The notes under the pieces: model-generated
The model's input: only the letters and a program-made list of their open reading frames with translations
Database searches by the model: none
What the model was told of the DNA's origin: nothing
Assembly: GCF_000332315.1 (NCBI RefSeq)
Contig: NZ_KB235941.1
Span: 309,751 to 354,664, forward strand
DNA: 44,914 bases
Reading direction: 5' to 3'
DNA from: Prochlorothrix hollandica PCC 9006 = CALU 1027
Lineage (GTDB): Bacteria > Cyanobacteriota > Cyanobacteriia > Prochlorotrichales > Prochlorotrichaceae
Made by a program: the position numbers and the translations under genes
In this document: one piece after another, positions 25,138 through 34,334 of the stretch
Layout: the number at the start of each line of letters is the position of its first letter
Numbering within the stretch: position 1 is the stretch's first letter

Positions 25138-27213
25138 ATGATCGTACCGTTCTTTTTGAGCATCCCTTCGGGATGTCCCCCCTACCCTGTGTCTGAATTG
25201 CCCCCGTCTATCCCTGGTGTCCCTGGGTCTGATGCACCTGCATCGGCTGTCCCTGAGGCTGATTTATCTGTGTCTGGGTCTGTGTCTGGGTCTGTGTCTG
25301 GGTCTGCTGCATCATCCGTCCCACCCCCATCATCTGCACCATCGCCCTACCGATCTAGTCCCCCAGGCTCCGTGAACCAAGGGGATTCTGAAGACCAGGA
25401 TCCTAGCTTTGGGGATTCTAGTCCTGGGGATTCTAGTCCTGGGGATTCTAGTCCTGGGGATTCTAGTCCTGGGGATTCTAGCTTTGGCGATTCTAGTACC
25501 GGGGATCCTAGTACCGGGGATCCTAGTTTTGGCGATTCTAGTACCGGGGATTCTAGTCCTGGGAATTCTGGGGTTACTCAGTCCCCCACCGATCCCTCCC
25601 TGCCGGTTCCTCCCTCACCCGCCCGTTCCCTGGGGGCGATCGCCGGGATCGTGGCCGCTGCCACCCTGCTGAGCAAGGTGTTTGGGTTGGTGCGGCAACA
25701 GGCGATCGCCGCCGCCTTTGGGACGGGTGTTGCCTTTGATGCCTTTAACTATGCCTATGTGGTGCCGGGGTTTTTGTTGATTTTGCTGGGGGGCATTAAT
25801 GGACCTTTCCACAGCGCGATCGTCAGCGTTTTATCCAAACAGAACCAAAAGGACGCGGCTCCCCTGGTGGAAACCATTACCACGGTGGTGGGCCTGTTGC
25901 TGCTGGGGTTAACGGCATTAATCATCCTCTTTGCCAACCCCTTAATCAGTCTGGTGGCCCCTGGTTTAGGTACCACCGCCGCCGGAGCCGTCACCCACGC
26001 GATCGCCGTCCAGCAACTGCAAATCATGGCCCCCATGGCTCTCTTGGCCGGGTTCATTGGCATTGGCTTTGGTACCCTCAGCGCAGCGGATCACTACTGG
26101 CTCCCCTCCATTAGCCCCCTGTTTTCCAGCGTCACGGTGTTGCTGGGCTTGGGTGGCCTGTGGATGGCCCTCGGTCAAGATTTGCTGTCACCGGAGTACG
26201 CCGCCGTGGGAGGTATGGTGCTGGCGGGCAGTACTTTGGTGGGGGCGGTGTTGCAATGGCTGGTGCAATTGCCCCCCCAAATGAAGGCGGGCTACGGGGG
26301 CTTTCGCTTTCGTCTGGACTGGAACCGTCCGGGAGTGCGGGAGGTGTTCAAAATCATGGCTCCGGCCACCTTTTCCTCCGGCACCCTCCAAATTAACGTC
26401 TATACCGATCTCTTTTTCGCCTCCTATATTCCCCAAGCTGCCGCTGCCCTGGGCTATGCGGGGCTACTGGCCATGACCCCCCTGGGGATTTTGTCCAATG
26501 TGATTTTAGTGCCCCTGATGCCGGTGTTCTCCCGGTTGGCGGCTCCGGAAAATTGGGGCGATCTCAAACAGCGCATTCGCCAGGGACTGTTGCTCAGTGC
26601 TAGCGCCATGTTGCCGACGGGAGCGTTGATCATGGCGCTCAATCGACCGATCGTCCGCCTGGTTTATGAACGGGGAGCTTTCCACAGCGAGTCCTCGGAG
26701 ATCGTGGCTTCCCTGCTGCTGGCCTATGGCTTGGGTCTGTTTGTTTACCTGGGGCGGGATGTGATTGTGCGGGTCTTCTATGCCCTGGGGGATGGCACCA
26801 CCCCTTTTTATGTCAGCTTGTTTAATATTCTGCTCAATGGGGTTTTGGACTATGTGTGCGTGAAGCATTTTGGGGCACCGGGTCTCGTCTTTGCCACGGT
26901 GGGGGTCAATTTATTTACCCTGTGCTGGCTGACGGGAATCTTGCACCGGCGACTGGGGGGATTGCCGTTGCTGGAATGGGGCTGGGCGATCGCCGGTCTC
27001 AGTGGCAGCAGCGCGGTGGGGGCGGGGCTGGCCGCAGTCCTCTGGACGGGCATCAGCGGCAGTCTGGCCAGCGACAGCCTAGGGGCACAAATCTTGGCCC
27101 TCACCGTGGCGGGGGCGGGGGGTCTGGCGGCGTTTACGGCTTTGGCCCTGCGGTTACGGATTCCGGAGGTTCAGTTGTTCCTCAGTCAAATCACCCGCAA
27201 GCTCAAGCGTTAA
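25138..27213 (+). CDS. murJ: Lipid II flippase MurJ with a long repetitive N-terminal extension
   Basis: Flips peptidoglycan precursor lipid II across the plasma membrane. The MurJ/MviN core starts near residue 162 (SLGAIAGIVAAATLLSKVFGLVRQQAIAAAFG) and shows about 13-14 hydrophobic helices to the C-terminus. The core is about 530 residues, as usual. Before it lie some 160 residues of low-complexity Ser/Pro/Asp sequence: VSGS three times, then about a dozen GDSSP/GDSST units from 15-bp DNA repeats (25381-25566). Start choice is uncertain: ATG at 25138 begins MIVPFFLSIPSG, the frame opens at 25075, and internal starts would shorten the tail. Confidence 0.9.
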   Translation: MIVPFFLSIPSGCPPYPVSELPPSIPGVPGSDAPASAVPEADLSVSGSVSGSVSGSAASSVPPPSSAPSPYRSSPPGSVNQGDSEDQDPSFGDSSPGDSSPGDSSPGDSSPGDSSFGDSSTGDPSTGDPSFGDSSTGDSSPGNSGVTQSPTDPSLPVPPSPARSLGAIAGIVAAATLLSKVFGLVRQQAIAAAFGTGVAFDAFNYAYVVPGFLLILLGGINGPFHSAIVSVLSKQNQKDAAPLVETITTVVGLLLLGLTALIILFANPLISLVAPGLGTTAAGAVTHAIAVQQLQIMAPMALLAGFIGIGFGTLSAADHYWLPSISPLFSSVTVLLGLGGLWMALGQDLLSPEYAAVGGMVLAGSTLVGAVLQWLVQLPPQMKAGYGGFRFRLDWNRPGVREVFKIMAPATFSSGTLQINVYTDLFFASYIPQAAAALGYAGLLAMTPLGILSNVILVPLMPVFSRLAAPENWGDLKQRIRQGLLLSASAMLPTGALIMALNRPIVRLVYERGAFHSESSEIVASLLLAYGLGLFVYLGRDVIVRVFYALGDGTTPFYVSLFNILLNGVLDYVCVKHFGAPGLVFATVGVNLFTLCWLTGILHRRLGGLPLLEWGWAIAGLSGSSAVGAGLAAVLWTGISGSLASDSLGAQILALTVAGAGGLAAFTALALRLRIPEVQLFLSQITRKLKR
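25381..25566. repeat. In-frame 15-bp tandem array in the murJ 5' region
   Basis: About twelve units of GGGGATTCTAGTCCT and variants (GGGGATCCTAGTACC, GGCGATTCTAGCTTT). The 15-bp period keeps the reading frame and encodes five-residue GDSSP-type units. Confidence 0.9.
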
Positions 27214-27385
27214 CCGGGTTACAGCCAGGGCGGCGGGATAAACAGGGGTGGGCCGCTTTTCCCATCCCTGCCTACCGTGTACAACCCTCTCGATATCACA
27301 GTCATTTGCTGCGATCGCCCGGTCAAACCCACCCCTAGCCTCGACCAGGAGGGGCACAAGACTGGGTTGAGATTGCTAGTTTCCC

Positions 27386-28645
27386 TTAAAAAATACTGCC
27401 GAAAAACTCCACTGCTTCCTTGAGGGCCGCGATGAACACATCGATTTCTGCGGTGGTGTTGTAGAAATAGAGGCTAACGCGGGCGGTGGATTGGGCCTTG
27501 ATCACCCGGTGCAAGGGTTGGGTGCAGTGGTGTCCGGCTCGGATGGCCACCCCGGCTTGATCCAGGATCGTGGAGAGATCGTGGGGATGAACGTCCCCAG
27601 CGGTGAACGCCGCCAGGGCGGCGCGGCCACTGCCATCGGCCTGGGGTGGGGGTCCATAGAGGCGCAGGGTGGGCACTTCGGCGAGGCGCTGAAACAGGTA
27701 GTGGGTGAGTTCCGCTTCGTAGGCGTGGATGCGATCCATCCCTAGATGGGTGAGGTAGTCCACCGCTGCCCCCAGGGCGATCGCCTCGGCAATGGCCGGG
27801 GTTCCCGCCTCAAACTTATGGGGAATATCGGCATAGGTGGCGTGATCCAAAAAGACATCGGCGATCATTTCGCCTCCCCCCAGGAACGGGGGCATCGATC
27901 GCAGCAGGGCCGCTTTGCCATACAAAAAGCCAATGCCCGTGGGACCACACATCTTATGGCCCGAAGCCACCAGCCAATCGCAATCCAGGGCTTGGACATC
28001 CAGGGCCAGGTGGGGCGCACTTTGGCAGGCATCCACCAACACCGGCACCCCCTGCTGGTGGGCCAGGGCAATCACCTCCGCCACGGGATTAATGCAGCCC
28101 AGGGTATTGGAGGCATGAACCAGGGACACCAACTTGGTTTTGGCCGTCAGCAGGGTTTTGAACTGGTCCAGATCAAACTCCTCCCTCTCCGTCAGCCCCA
28201 CAAATTTCAACACCGCCCCCGTGCGCTGGGCCACCATTTGCCAGGGAATCAGATTGCTGTGGTGTTCCATCACCGTCAGGATCACCTCGTCCCCCGCCGT
28301 CAGGTTGGCCATGCCCCAGCTATAGGCCACCAAATTAATGGCTTCGCTGGCGTTGCGGGTGTAAATCACCTGCTCTGGCTTGGGGGCATTGATGAAGCGG
28401 GCGATTTTTTCCCGTGCCCCTTCATAGGCATCGGTGGCCCGGGCGCTGAGGGTGTGGGCACCGCGATGGACGTTGGCGTTGTCGGTCTGGTAATAGTCTT
28501 GGAGGGCATCCAGCACCGATCGGGGTTTTTGGGAGGTGGCGGCGTTGTCCAAGTACACCAGGGGTTGACCATGGATCTGTTGGGCCAGGATCGGAAAGTC
28601 GGCCCGGACTTGGGAGGCTAAGGTGGGGGTTTGGAGTTGGGTCAT
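27386..28645 (-). CDS. sufS: Cysteine desulfurase SufS
   Basis: Removes sulfur from cysteine for Fe-S cluster assembly, PLP-dependent. 419 residues, a group II (SufS/CsdA) enzyme. The PLP Lys lies in [14 protein letters not shown] (about 228), the PLP-contacting His in VMEHHSN, and the persulfide-forming Cys in [12 protein letters not shown] (about 373). It is the last gene of the leftward suf cluster, 81 bp after sufD and separated from it by an 11-bp tandem array. It converges on murJ with 172 bp between. Confidence 0.97.
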   Translation of the reverse strand: MTQLQTPTLASQVRADFPILAQQIHGQPLVYLDNAATSQKPRSVLDALQDYYQTDNANVHRGAHTLSARATDAYEGAREKIARFINAPKPEQVIYTRNASEAINLVAYSWGMANLTAGDEVILTVMEHHSNLIPWQMVAQRTGAVLKFVGLTEREEFDLDQFKTLLTAKTKLVSLVHASNTLGCINPVAEVIALAHQQGVPVLVDACQSAPHLALDVQALDCDWLVASGHKMCGPTGIGFLYGKAALLRSMPPFLGGGEMIADVFLDHATYADIPHKFEAGTPAIAEAIALGAAVDYLTHLGMDRIHAYEAELTHYLFQRLAEVPTLRLYGPPPQADGSGRAALAAFTAGDVHPHDLSTILDQAGVAIRAGHHCTQPLHRVIKAQSTARVSLYFYNTTAEIDVFIAALKEAVEFFGSIF

Positions 28646-28679
28646 GGGTTTAGGATCGGTGAGCGGTGACAGCCAGCTT

Positions 28680-28734
28680 CGGTTACACGTCGGTTACACG
28701 TCGGTTACACGTCGGTTACACGTCGGTTACACGT
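28680..28734. repeat. 11-bp tandem array overlapping the sufD stop codon
   Basis: Five perfect units of CGGTTACACGT. The gene-proximal unit (28724-28734) supplies the sufD TAA and its preceding codons. The others fill most of the sufD-sufS gap. Confidence 0.9.
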
Positions 28735-30109
28735 CCATCATGCGGCAGGCCACACAGCGGCCCAGACTCTGGCGCAGGGACTCCAAGGGCAGCTTTTGTA
28801 GGATTTCGGCGGCAAACCCATCTAGGAGTAAATGTTGGGCACTGAGGGGATCGATGCCTCGACTTTGGAAGTAGAAAATTTCCTCGTCTTCCAACTGGCT
28901 GACGGTGGCCCCATGGGTACATTTGACGTTATCGGCCACAATTTCCAACTGGGGTTTGGTGTCTACCCGCGCCTGGGGGGAGAGCAACAAATTGCGGTTT
29001 AACTGGCGGGCATTGGTTAATTGGGCGGCTTGGGGCACATCCACCCGGCCATTGAAGACGGACCGACCGCGATCGTTGACGATCGCCTTATACAACTGAT
29101 TGCTGGAGCAGTGGGGATGCTGATACCAAATGCTGCTGTGGGTATCCATGACTTGGGCTTGGTTGACCAAAGCGAGACCAAACAGTTCGGTTTCTGCCTG
29201 TTCCCCTTGGTGAACCACTTCTAAATTGTGGCGGGACATCTGCGCCCCCAAATGGATGGCCACCCCCACATAGCGGCTATCCCGGCCCTGACTGACGGCG
29301 GTTTTGCCAATGTGGAAGGCTCCGGTGCCATCCCGTTGCAGGCGGCTGTGGTGGACAAAGGCATTGTCCCCCAAGACCATTTCCGTGACCCCATTGGTGA
29401 AGTAGGTGCCGGATGCTAACCCATTGGTGCAGCCCTCCCCCAGGGTGACGAAATCTTCCACCAGATGGAGGGAGCTACCGCGATCGGCCAAAATCAGGGC
29501 ACGGGTTTGGCTAACCACGGGACACTGGCGATCGAGGGTGGACATCCAGATCAGATGGAGGGGCGCATCCAGGATCACCCCCTCCGCCAGGTGAATCCAG
29601 GCTAAATCTTGAAAGGTGGCGGTGTTGAGGGTGGTAAACACCTCTTCATTGCCCGGTTGTTGTCCCAGCACCTGGGCTAAGCGTTGGGGATCGGCCTGGT
29701 GAATATTGCCCAGGGTGACCCCCGCTGGCAAGTCCTCCACGGACGACAAACTGGGGCTATAGTGGCCATCCACAAACACCAAACGATGGCGGGCTTCGGC
29801 AATGGTCAACGCGGCCAACTGCCCCAGGGTAAAGGAGCAAACCTGGGGGGTGGCTTGGAATTGTAATTGCACCAGGGCCGACAGATCCGTAAAGCGCCAA
29901 TCTTCATGGCGGCTGGAGGGAATGGCTAATTCTGGGATGCGGGCAGCGGCTTGGGCTTGGGCCGTGGCGATCGCGGGGGGAAGGGAGGAGGGAACCGATT
30001 GGCCGAGGGCCAGAAGGTGGGCCAGGTAGCTGGATCGCTTCTCCCCACTGGTTTGGGGGGCGATCGTGGTGGAATTGGGGCTTAAGTCGGGGGCGATTTG
30101 CACAACCAT
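28727..30109 (-). CDS. sufD: Fe-S cluster scaffold component SufD
   Basis: Pairs with SufB and SufC in the SufBCD scaffold that builds Fe-S clusters. 460 residues, ending in the beta-helix core domain shared with SufB (NRNLLLSPQARVDTKPQLEIVADNVKCTHGATVSQLEDEEIFYFQSRGI). The KCTHGAT His is the conserved SufD position that pairs with the SufB cysteine. Its ATG overlaps the sufC stop in a TAATG arrangement, indicating translational coupling. Confidence 0.96.
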   Translation of the reverse strand: MVVQIAPDLSPNSTTIAPQTSGEKRSSYLAHLLALGQSVPSSLPPAIATAQAQAAARIPELAIPSSRHEDWRFTDLSALVQLQFQATPQVCSFTLGQLAALTIAEARHRLVFVDGHYSPSLSSVEDLPAGVTLGNIHQADPQRLAQVLGQQPGNEEVFTTLNTATFQDLAWIHLAEGVILDAPLHLIWMSTLDRQCPVVSQTRALILADRGSSLHLVEDFVTLGEGCTNGLASGTYFTNGVTEMVLGDNAFVHHSRLQRDGTGAFHIGKTAVSQGRDSRYVGVAIHLGAQMSRHNLEVVHQGEQAETELFGLALVNQAQVMDTHSSIWYQHPHCSSNQLYKAIVNDRGRSVFNGRVDVPQAAQLTNARQLNRNLLLSPQARVDTKPQLEIVADNVKCTHGATVSQLEDEEIFYFQSRGIDPLSAQHLLLDGFAAEILQKLPLESLRQSLGRCVACRMMDV

Positions 30110-30939
30110 TACACCGCCACCTCCACTTTTGCAGGATTGGTTTCAGGATTGGTTTCAGGATTGGTATCTAGCACTAAATCATCAATCCAGTCATACCCCT
30201 TTTCTTCCAGTTCCAGGGCCAATTCCTTACCGCCGGTGCGAATAATTTGTCCAGCGTGCATCACATGGATAAAGTCGGGCTGAATATAGCTCAGCAGCCG
30301 CTGGTAATGGGTGATCATCAAGACCGCATTGGTGGGGTTAGTCAATTGGTTGACTCCGTCGGCCACGATGCGCAGGGCATCAATGTCGAGACCGGAATCG
30401 GTTTCATCCAAAATGGCTAAGGTGGGTTCTAAGAGGGCCATTTGCAGAATTTCGTTGCGCTTCTTTTCGCCGCCGGAAAAGCCTTCGTTGACGCTGCGGG
30501 TTAAGAAGGACGGATCCATTTTGACAATATCCAACTTGTCTTGGATCAGGTCATCAAAGTCAAAGACATCCAATTCCTCTAAGCCTTTCGCTTTTTGGCG
30601 ACTGTTGTAGGACACCCGCAGGAAATCCAGGTTGGTCACCCCTGGGATTTCGAGGGGATATTGAAAGGCTAAAAAGATACCCTTTTGGGCGCGGATATCT
30701 GCCGCCAGTTCCAGCAAGTCCTGACCTTGGAAGACCACAGATCCCCCGGTGACCTCATAGGCAGGGTGGCCCGCCAGCACCTTAGACAGGGTGCTTTTAC
30801 CGGACCCATTGCGACCCATAATGGCGTGGATTTCCCCCGCCTTAATGTCCAAGTTGACCCCCTTCAAAATGGGGACATCATCAACCCTAGCGGTTAAATC
30901 CTTGACCGAGATAATGGTCTCAGCATTGGCATTAATCAC
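30109..30939 (-). CDS. sufC: Fe-S assembly ATPase SufC
   Basis: The ABC-type ATPase that drives the SufBCD scaffold. Walker [10 protein letters not shown] (about 42-50), ABC signature FSGGEKKR and Walker [13 protein letters not shown] are intact. Near the C-terminus a 12-bp DNA repeat encodes NPET twice, then NPAK, extending the protein beyond the usual 250 or so residues to 276. Upstream in the gap to the next gene lies an R4 element. Confidence 0.97.
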   Translation of the reverse strand: MINANAETIISVKDLTARVDDVPILKGVNLDIKAGEIHAIMGRNGSGKSTLSKVLAGHPAYEVTGGSVVFQGQDLLELAADIRAQKGIFLAFQYPLEIPGVTNLDFLRVSYNSRQKAKGLEELDVFDFDDLIQDKLDIVKMDPSFLTRSVNEGFSGGEKKRNEILQMALLEPTLAILDETDSGLDIDALRIVADGVNQLTNPTNAVLMITHYQRLLSYIQPDFIHVMHAGQIIRTGGKELALELEEKGYDWIDDLVLDTNPETNPETNPAKVEVAV

Positions 30940-31020
30940 GTTTTTACCAGTCCTAACAGCAACGAAATCAAAATAATCGGGAGGTGAGACTCTCCCGGCC
31001 CTTCTCCTGGGCAGGTCAGG

Positions 31021-31193
31021 GGTAATGATTCAGGGGTCCACAGGAGAATGAGGGTTTCAGGCTCTAGACGACAGACCTTAGGGGATTGGAGAGGGTCTAT
31101 GTCACCTGGGCAGATTCCCCGATTTTGGTAGGGGCAATCCCCCCGTGGTTGCCCCGGTGGTTGGCTAACTTCGTCCCCCCCTGAATAGTTACC
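31021..31193. repeat. R4 element, copy b (internally deleted) inside the suf cluster
   Basis: Reversed copy of 173 bp, from GGTAATGATTCAGGGG to CCCCCTGAATAGTTACC, lacking the middle part seen in the other R4 copies. It occupies most of the 300-bp gap upstream of sufC and could separate the transcription of sufCDS from that of sufB. Confidence 0.75.
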
Positions 31194-31239
31194 CCGTTAA
31201 AACAAAAAACCTGATGACCTACCCCCATCAAGACCCCCC

Positions 31240-31923
31240 TTAGGGCGAGACCGCCGGGAGGTAACCAAAGTGTTTGAAAATTTGGAACATTTGGTAAAAC
31301 TCATCATCGGATCCCCAGGTGGAAAAGGCTTCAGACACCGCAAAATGCACCTTGCCCATGGGGTTTTCGGTGTTTAGGGGGTCTGGAGTGGATAAGGGGA
31401 CAGCCTGCCGTTGCATCTTCACAAAGATAAAATTGCTAGCGGCCACCAACACCCCATAGCAGGGTTCTTGGCCGTGGAGTTGCTGCAACATAAAGGCCAA
31501 CATGGATCCCAAACCGGAACTCATGGGTAGGGCCAACCGCTCCGACTCCACCACCATCACCTTGAACTGGGCCGTGATGCTCAGGATCACCAGCTTGCCC
31601 TTAAAGACAATGCCGTCATCTTCCAACTCGATGTCTTGGGCACTTTCCTCTTGCACCTTGAAGGGAGCCGTGAAAAAATTACCCAAAAACAGCAAGGGGG
31701 ACACCACCACCGTTTGTAGCGGTCGCCCCAGGCAGGGCACATGATCCAGAAGATTGAAATAGGATTGACGAATGCGGGAGAGGAGGAGTTTATCGCTGTC
31801 GGATAGTTCCGGTAAATTCTGCCGCCATTCCCCAAAAAAGGGGTTGGCACTGACCCGTTCTAGCCCGTAGCGATCGTGGAGATCCTGGAGGGTCAGGGTT
31901 GCAGGAATGGGGGACGGGGACAT
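31240..31923 (-). CDS. Unknown protein, degenerate PD-(D/E)XK-like, within the suf cluster
   Basis: 227 residues from 31923; a GTG at 31929, well placed after GGAGG, and an ATG at 31941 are alternatives. The fold order resembles cyanobacterial proteins loosely annotated as type I restriction endonuclease subunits: LTLQDLHDRYGLERV, then FFGEWRQNLPEL, a beta region, KVMVVESER, then a helix and YGVLVAASNFIFVKM. In those relatives, from memory, the core reads G-(K/R)-(I/L)-D...ESK. Here it is GKLVIL...ESER, so the catalytic Asp and Lys seem lost. Position between sufB and sufC suggests a link to Fe-S assembly, but this is unproven. Confidence 0.6.
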   Translation of the reverse strand: MSPSPIPATLTLQDLHDRYGLERVSANPFFGEWRQNLPELSDSDKLLLSRIRQSYFNLLDHVPCLGRPLQTVVVSPLLFLGNFFTAPFKVQEESAQDIELEDDGIVFKGKLVILSITAQFKVMVVESERLALPMSSGLGSMLAFMLQQLHGQEPCYGVLVAASNFIFVKMQRQAVPLSTPDPLNTENPMGKVHFAVSEAFSTWGSDDEFYQMFQIFKHFGYLPAVSP

Positions 31924-31997
31924 AGACACAGAAACCTCCATAATGCCTGGAACGAAGGGGGTCGGTTGCCCAGGATTGGGGTTGCCCAGGGTTGGGG

Positions 31998-33437
31998 TTA
32001 GCCCACGCTGCCTTCCAACTTCAAGCTCAGCAGGCGATCGGCCTCCACCGCAAATTCCATGGGTAACTGATTAAAGACATCTTTACAAAAGCCACTAATC
32101 ATCATGGAAATGGCATCTTCCGCAGAAATTCCCCGCTGTTGGAAGTAGAAAAGCTGATCTTCTCCAATTTTGGAAGTAGAGGCTTCGTGTTCTACCTTGC
32201 TGCTGGGATTTTGCACCTGAATATAGGGGAAGGTATTGGCTTGGGCACGATCGCCCACCAACATGGAATCACACTGGGAATAGTTCCGCGCCCCCTGGGC
32301 ATTGGGACCGACTTTCACCAAGCCGCGATAGCTATTGCGGGAGCGACCTGCCGAAATTCCCTTAGAAATAATGGTGCTGCGGGTATTTTTGCCCACATGG
32401 ATCATTTTGGTGCCCGTGTCTGCCTGCTGGCAGTGGTTGGTGAGGGCCACCGAGTAAAATTCCCCGACGGAATTATCCCCCACCAAAATGCAACTGGGGT
32501 ATTTCCAGGTAATGGCCGATCCCGTTTCCACCTGGGTCCAGGAAATTTTGGAATTCACCCCCTTACAGAGTCCCCGCTTTGTGACAAAGTTATAGATGCC
32601 ACCCTTGCCATTCTCATCCCCGGCATACCAGTTTTGCACCGTGGAATATTTAATGTCCGCATTGTCCAAGGCCACCAATTCCACCACCGCCGCATGGAGT
32701 TGGTTGGTGTCAAACATGGGAGCCGTGCAGCCCTCCAGGTAGCTCACCTGACTGCCTTCTTCTGCCACAATTAAGGTGCGCTCAAACTGACCCGAATCGC
32801 CGCTGTTAATGCGGAAATAGGTGGACAATTCCATGGGGCAGGCCACCCCTTTGGGGATATAGACAAAAGAGCCATCACTAAAGACGGCTGAGTTCAAGGC
32901 AGCAAAATAGTTATCCGCCACGGGGACGACACTACCCAGATAGCGCTTAATTAAGTCGGGGTACTCGGCTACCGCTTCGGAAATCGAGCAGAAAATAACC
33001 CCATGCTCTGCCAACTGTGCCCGAAAGGTGGTGGCAATGGAAACACTGTCGAAGACTGCATCCACGGCCACATTGCCTAGGCGCTTCTGTTCCGATAGGG
33101 GAATGCCCAGTTTTTCAAAGGTTTCCAATAGAGCCGGATCGACTTCATCCAAGCTATTGAGCTTTTTCGGCTTTTGCTTGGGGGCCGAGTAATAAATAAT
33201 ATCTTGGTAATCAATGGTGGGATAGCCCACGGCTGCCCAGTCCGGTTCCGCCATCTTCAGCCACTGGCGGTAGGCTTTGAGCCGAAATTCCAACATAAAG
33301 TCTGGTTCGCCCTTTTTAGCGGAAATTAGGCGAACGACATCTTCACTTAACCCCTTGGGGATTTTGTCGGTTTCAATGTCGGTGACAAAACCATATTTAT
33401 AGGGTTGGTTGACCAGGGTTTGAACGGTTGGACTCAT
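31998..33437 (-). CDS. sufB: Fe-S cluster scaffold protein SufB
   Basis: Main scaffold on which clusters form in the SufBC2D complex. 479 residues with no intein. The C-terminal beta-helix includes [21 protein letters not shown], whose Cys is a proposed cluster ligand, and [22 protein letters not shown] with the conserved Glu. The N-terminal [29 protein letters not shown] is typical of cyanobacterial SufB. It is preceded by 224 bp after ftrC containing G-rich tandem repeats and no SufR site that I can find. Confidence 0.97.
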   Translation of the reverse strand: MSPTVQTLVNQPYKYGFVTDIETDKIPKGLSEDVVRLISAKKGEPDFMLEFRLKAYRQWLKMAEPDWAAVGYPTIDYQDIIYYSAPKQKPKKLNSLDEVDPALLETFEKLGIPLSEQKRLGNVAVDAVFDSVSIATTFRAQLAEHGVIFCSISEAVAEYPDLIKRYLGSVVPVADNYFAALNSAVFSDGSFVYIPKGVACPMELSTYFRINSGDSGQFERTLIVAEEGSQVSYLEGCTAPMFDTNQLHAAVVELVALDNADIKYSTVQNWYAGDENGKGGIYNFVTKRGLCKGVNSKISWTQVETGSAITWKYPSCILVGDNSVGEFYSVALTNHCQQADTGTKMIHVGKNTRSTIISKGISAGRSRNSYRGLVKVGPNAQGARNYSQCDSMLVGDRAQANTFPYIQVQNPSSKVEHEASTSKIGEDQLFYFQQRGISAEDAISMMISGFCKDVFNQLPMEFAVEADRLLSLKLEGSVG

Positions 33438-33490
33438 GGTCGATAATCTCTTCAGCTCAGTTCTAGTGGCTTAGGGGCGGGGAATGGGTC

Positions 33491-33560
33491 TGGGGGGTTG
33501 CTAAGGGGTTGCTAAGGGGTTAAGGGGTTGCTCAGGGGTTAAGGGGTTGCTAGGGGTTAG
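33491..33560. repeat. Short tandem repeats between ftrC and sufB
   Basis: Irregular repetitions of AGGGGTTGCTAAGGGGTT, with a 10-bp core GGGGTTGCTA, in the ftrC-sufB gap. Confidence 0.7.
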
Positions 33561-33661
33561 ACGAACCATGGAAGGCAGACCCTAATGCCCGACTAACAAT
33601 CCCGACGATTTCGGCAATCCCCCTTGACCTGCCAGCAGTTCCCCCCCAGGGGCATACCCAT

Positions 33662-34027
33662 CTACTGATGGGCGTTGGTGGTGCTGCGGATTTGTTCCGT
33701 GGTGATAGTCTGCTCTGATCCCGCAAAGTCGTTGTCGGGGGTTAGGAATAACATGCAGTGGCATTCCTTGCGCTCCCGCATGGGCACACAGGGACAATTC
33801 CAGAAGGCGGCAGCGGCCTCCGCTTCCTTGTCCTCATAGTGGCGGCAGGGGCACAGGGGCGCACCCAGGTCATCCTTGTGTTTTGCCAGTCCCTCCACCA
33901 CCACGGCAGTGACCCCTAAGTCAGTACAAAAATAGGTTCCAGTGCGCTGGGCGTAGGTTTCTGCAAACTTACGCATGGCTTCGAGGCTTTTGTCTGTGGC
34001 TTGGGTGGTGCCGGGAGGTGTAGTCAT
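33662..34027 (-). CDS. ftrC: Ferredoxin-thioredoxin reductase, catalytic subunit
   Basis: Passes electrons from photosynthetically reduced ferredoxin to thioredoxin through a [4Fe-4S] cluster and an adjacent disulfide. 121 residues, the normal length. Cysteine motifs are intact: FCTDLG, CPCRHY, FWNCPCVPMRERKECHC. The start at 34027 is chosen over 34081 because TTQATDKSLEAMRKFAETYA then follows promptly, as in homologues. It lies between sufR (divergent) and sufB (same strand), 49 bp from the nearest SufR operator, so it is probably the first gene of the suf transcript. ftrV, the variable subunit, is not in the window. Confidence 0.96.
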   Translation of the reverse strand: MTTPPGTTQATDKSLEAMRKFAETYAQRTGTYFCTDLGVTAVVVEGLAKHKDDLGAPLCPCRHYEDKEAEAAAAFWNCPCVPMRERKECHCMLFLTPDNDFAGSEQTITTEQIRSTTNAHQ

Positions 34028-34075
34028 GGGTTGGCGAGTAGGACGAACGACTATAATCTGAGAGACTGGATAAAA

Positions 34076-34089
34076 CAACACGGTTGTTG
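34076..34089. promoter_or_regulatory. SufR operator 1 (CAAC-N6-GTTG)
   Basis: CAACACGGTTGTTG matches the inverted repeat bound by SufR in Synechocystis. It lies 49 bp upstream of the ftrC start codon, in the ftrC-sufR divergent region. Confidence 0.8.
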
Positions 34090-34115
34090 CTTAACTCAAT
34101 CATAGGGTACTTTAG

Positions 34116-34129
34116 CAACAGGGTTGTTG
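34116..34129. promoter_or_regulatory. SufR operator 2 (CAAC-N6-GTTG)
   Basis: CAACAGGGTTGTTG, a second exact match, 40 bp from operator 1 centre to centre (close to four helical turns) and about 205 bp upstream of the sufR start codon. A pair of sites allows repression of both directions. Confidence 0.8.
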
Positions 34130-34134
34130 TCAAA

Positions 34135-34169
34135 GTTAAGATCCGAAGGCTGAGCCTTAAAATCTTAAC
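34135..34169 (+). promoter_or_regulatory. Nested inverted repeat in the sufR leader
   Basis: GTTAAGAT (34135-34142) pairs with ATCTTAAC (34162-34169), and inside it AAGGC pairs with GCCTT around a TGA loop. No T-run follows, so it is not an ordinary terminator. It lies between operator 2 and sufR and could be a leader RNA structure or another protein site. Confidence 0.5.
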
Positions 34170-34334
34170 CATTAGACCCGTCTGCCAACTCAAGGAAAAT
34201 TCCCTGTAACGGGGTTCCTGATGAAGGTCTGGACGAGTCTAGGGAGCATCCTTTTTCTTCTAACTGTCGGAGATGATCCGATCGGCGGCAGAAAACGGCT
34301 GCGTTTGGTGGTTGTCAGCGTTGTGGGAAAGACC

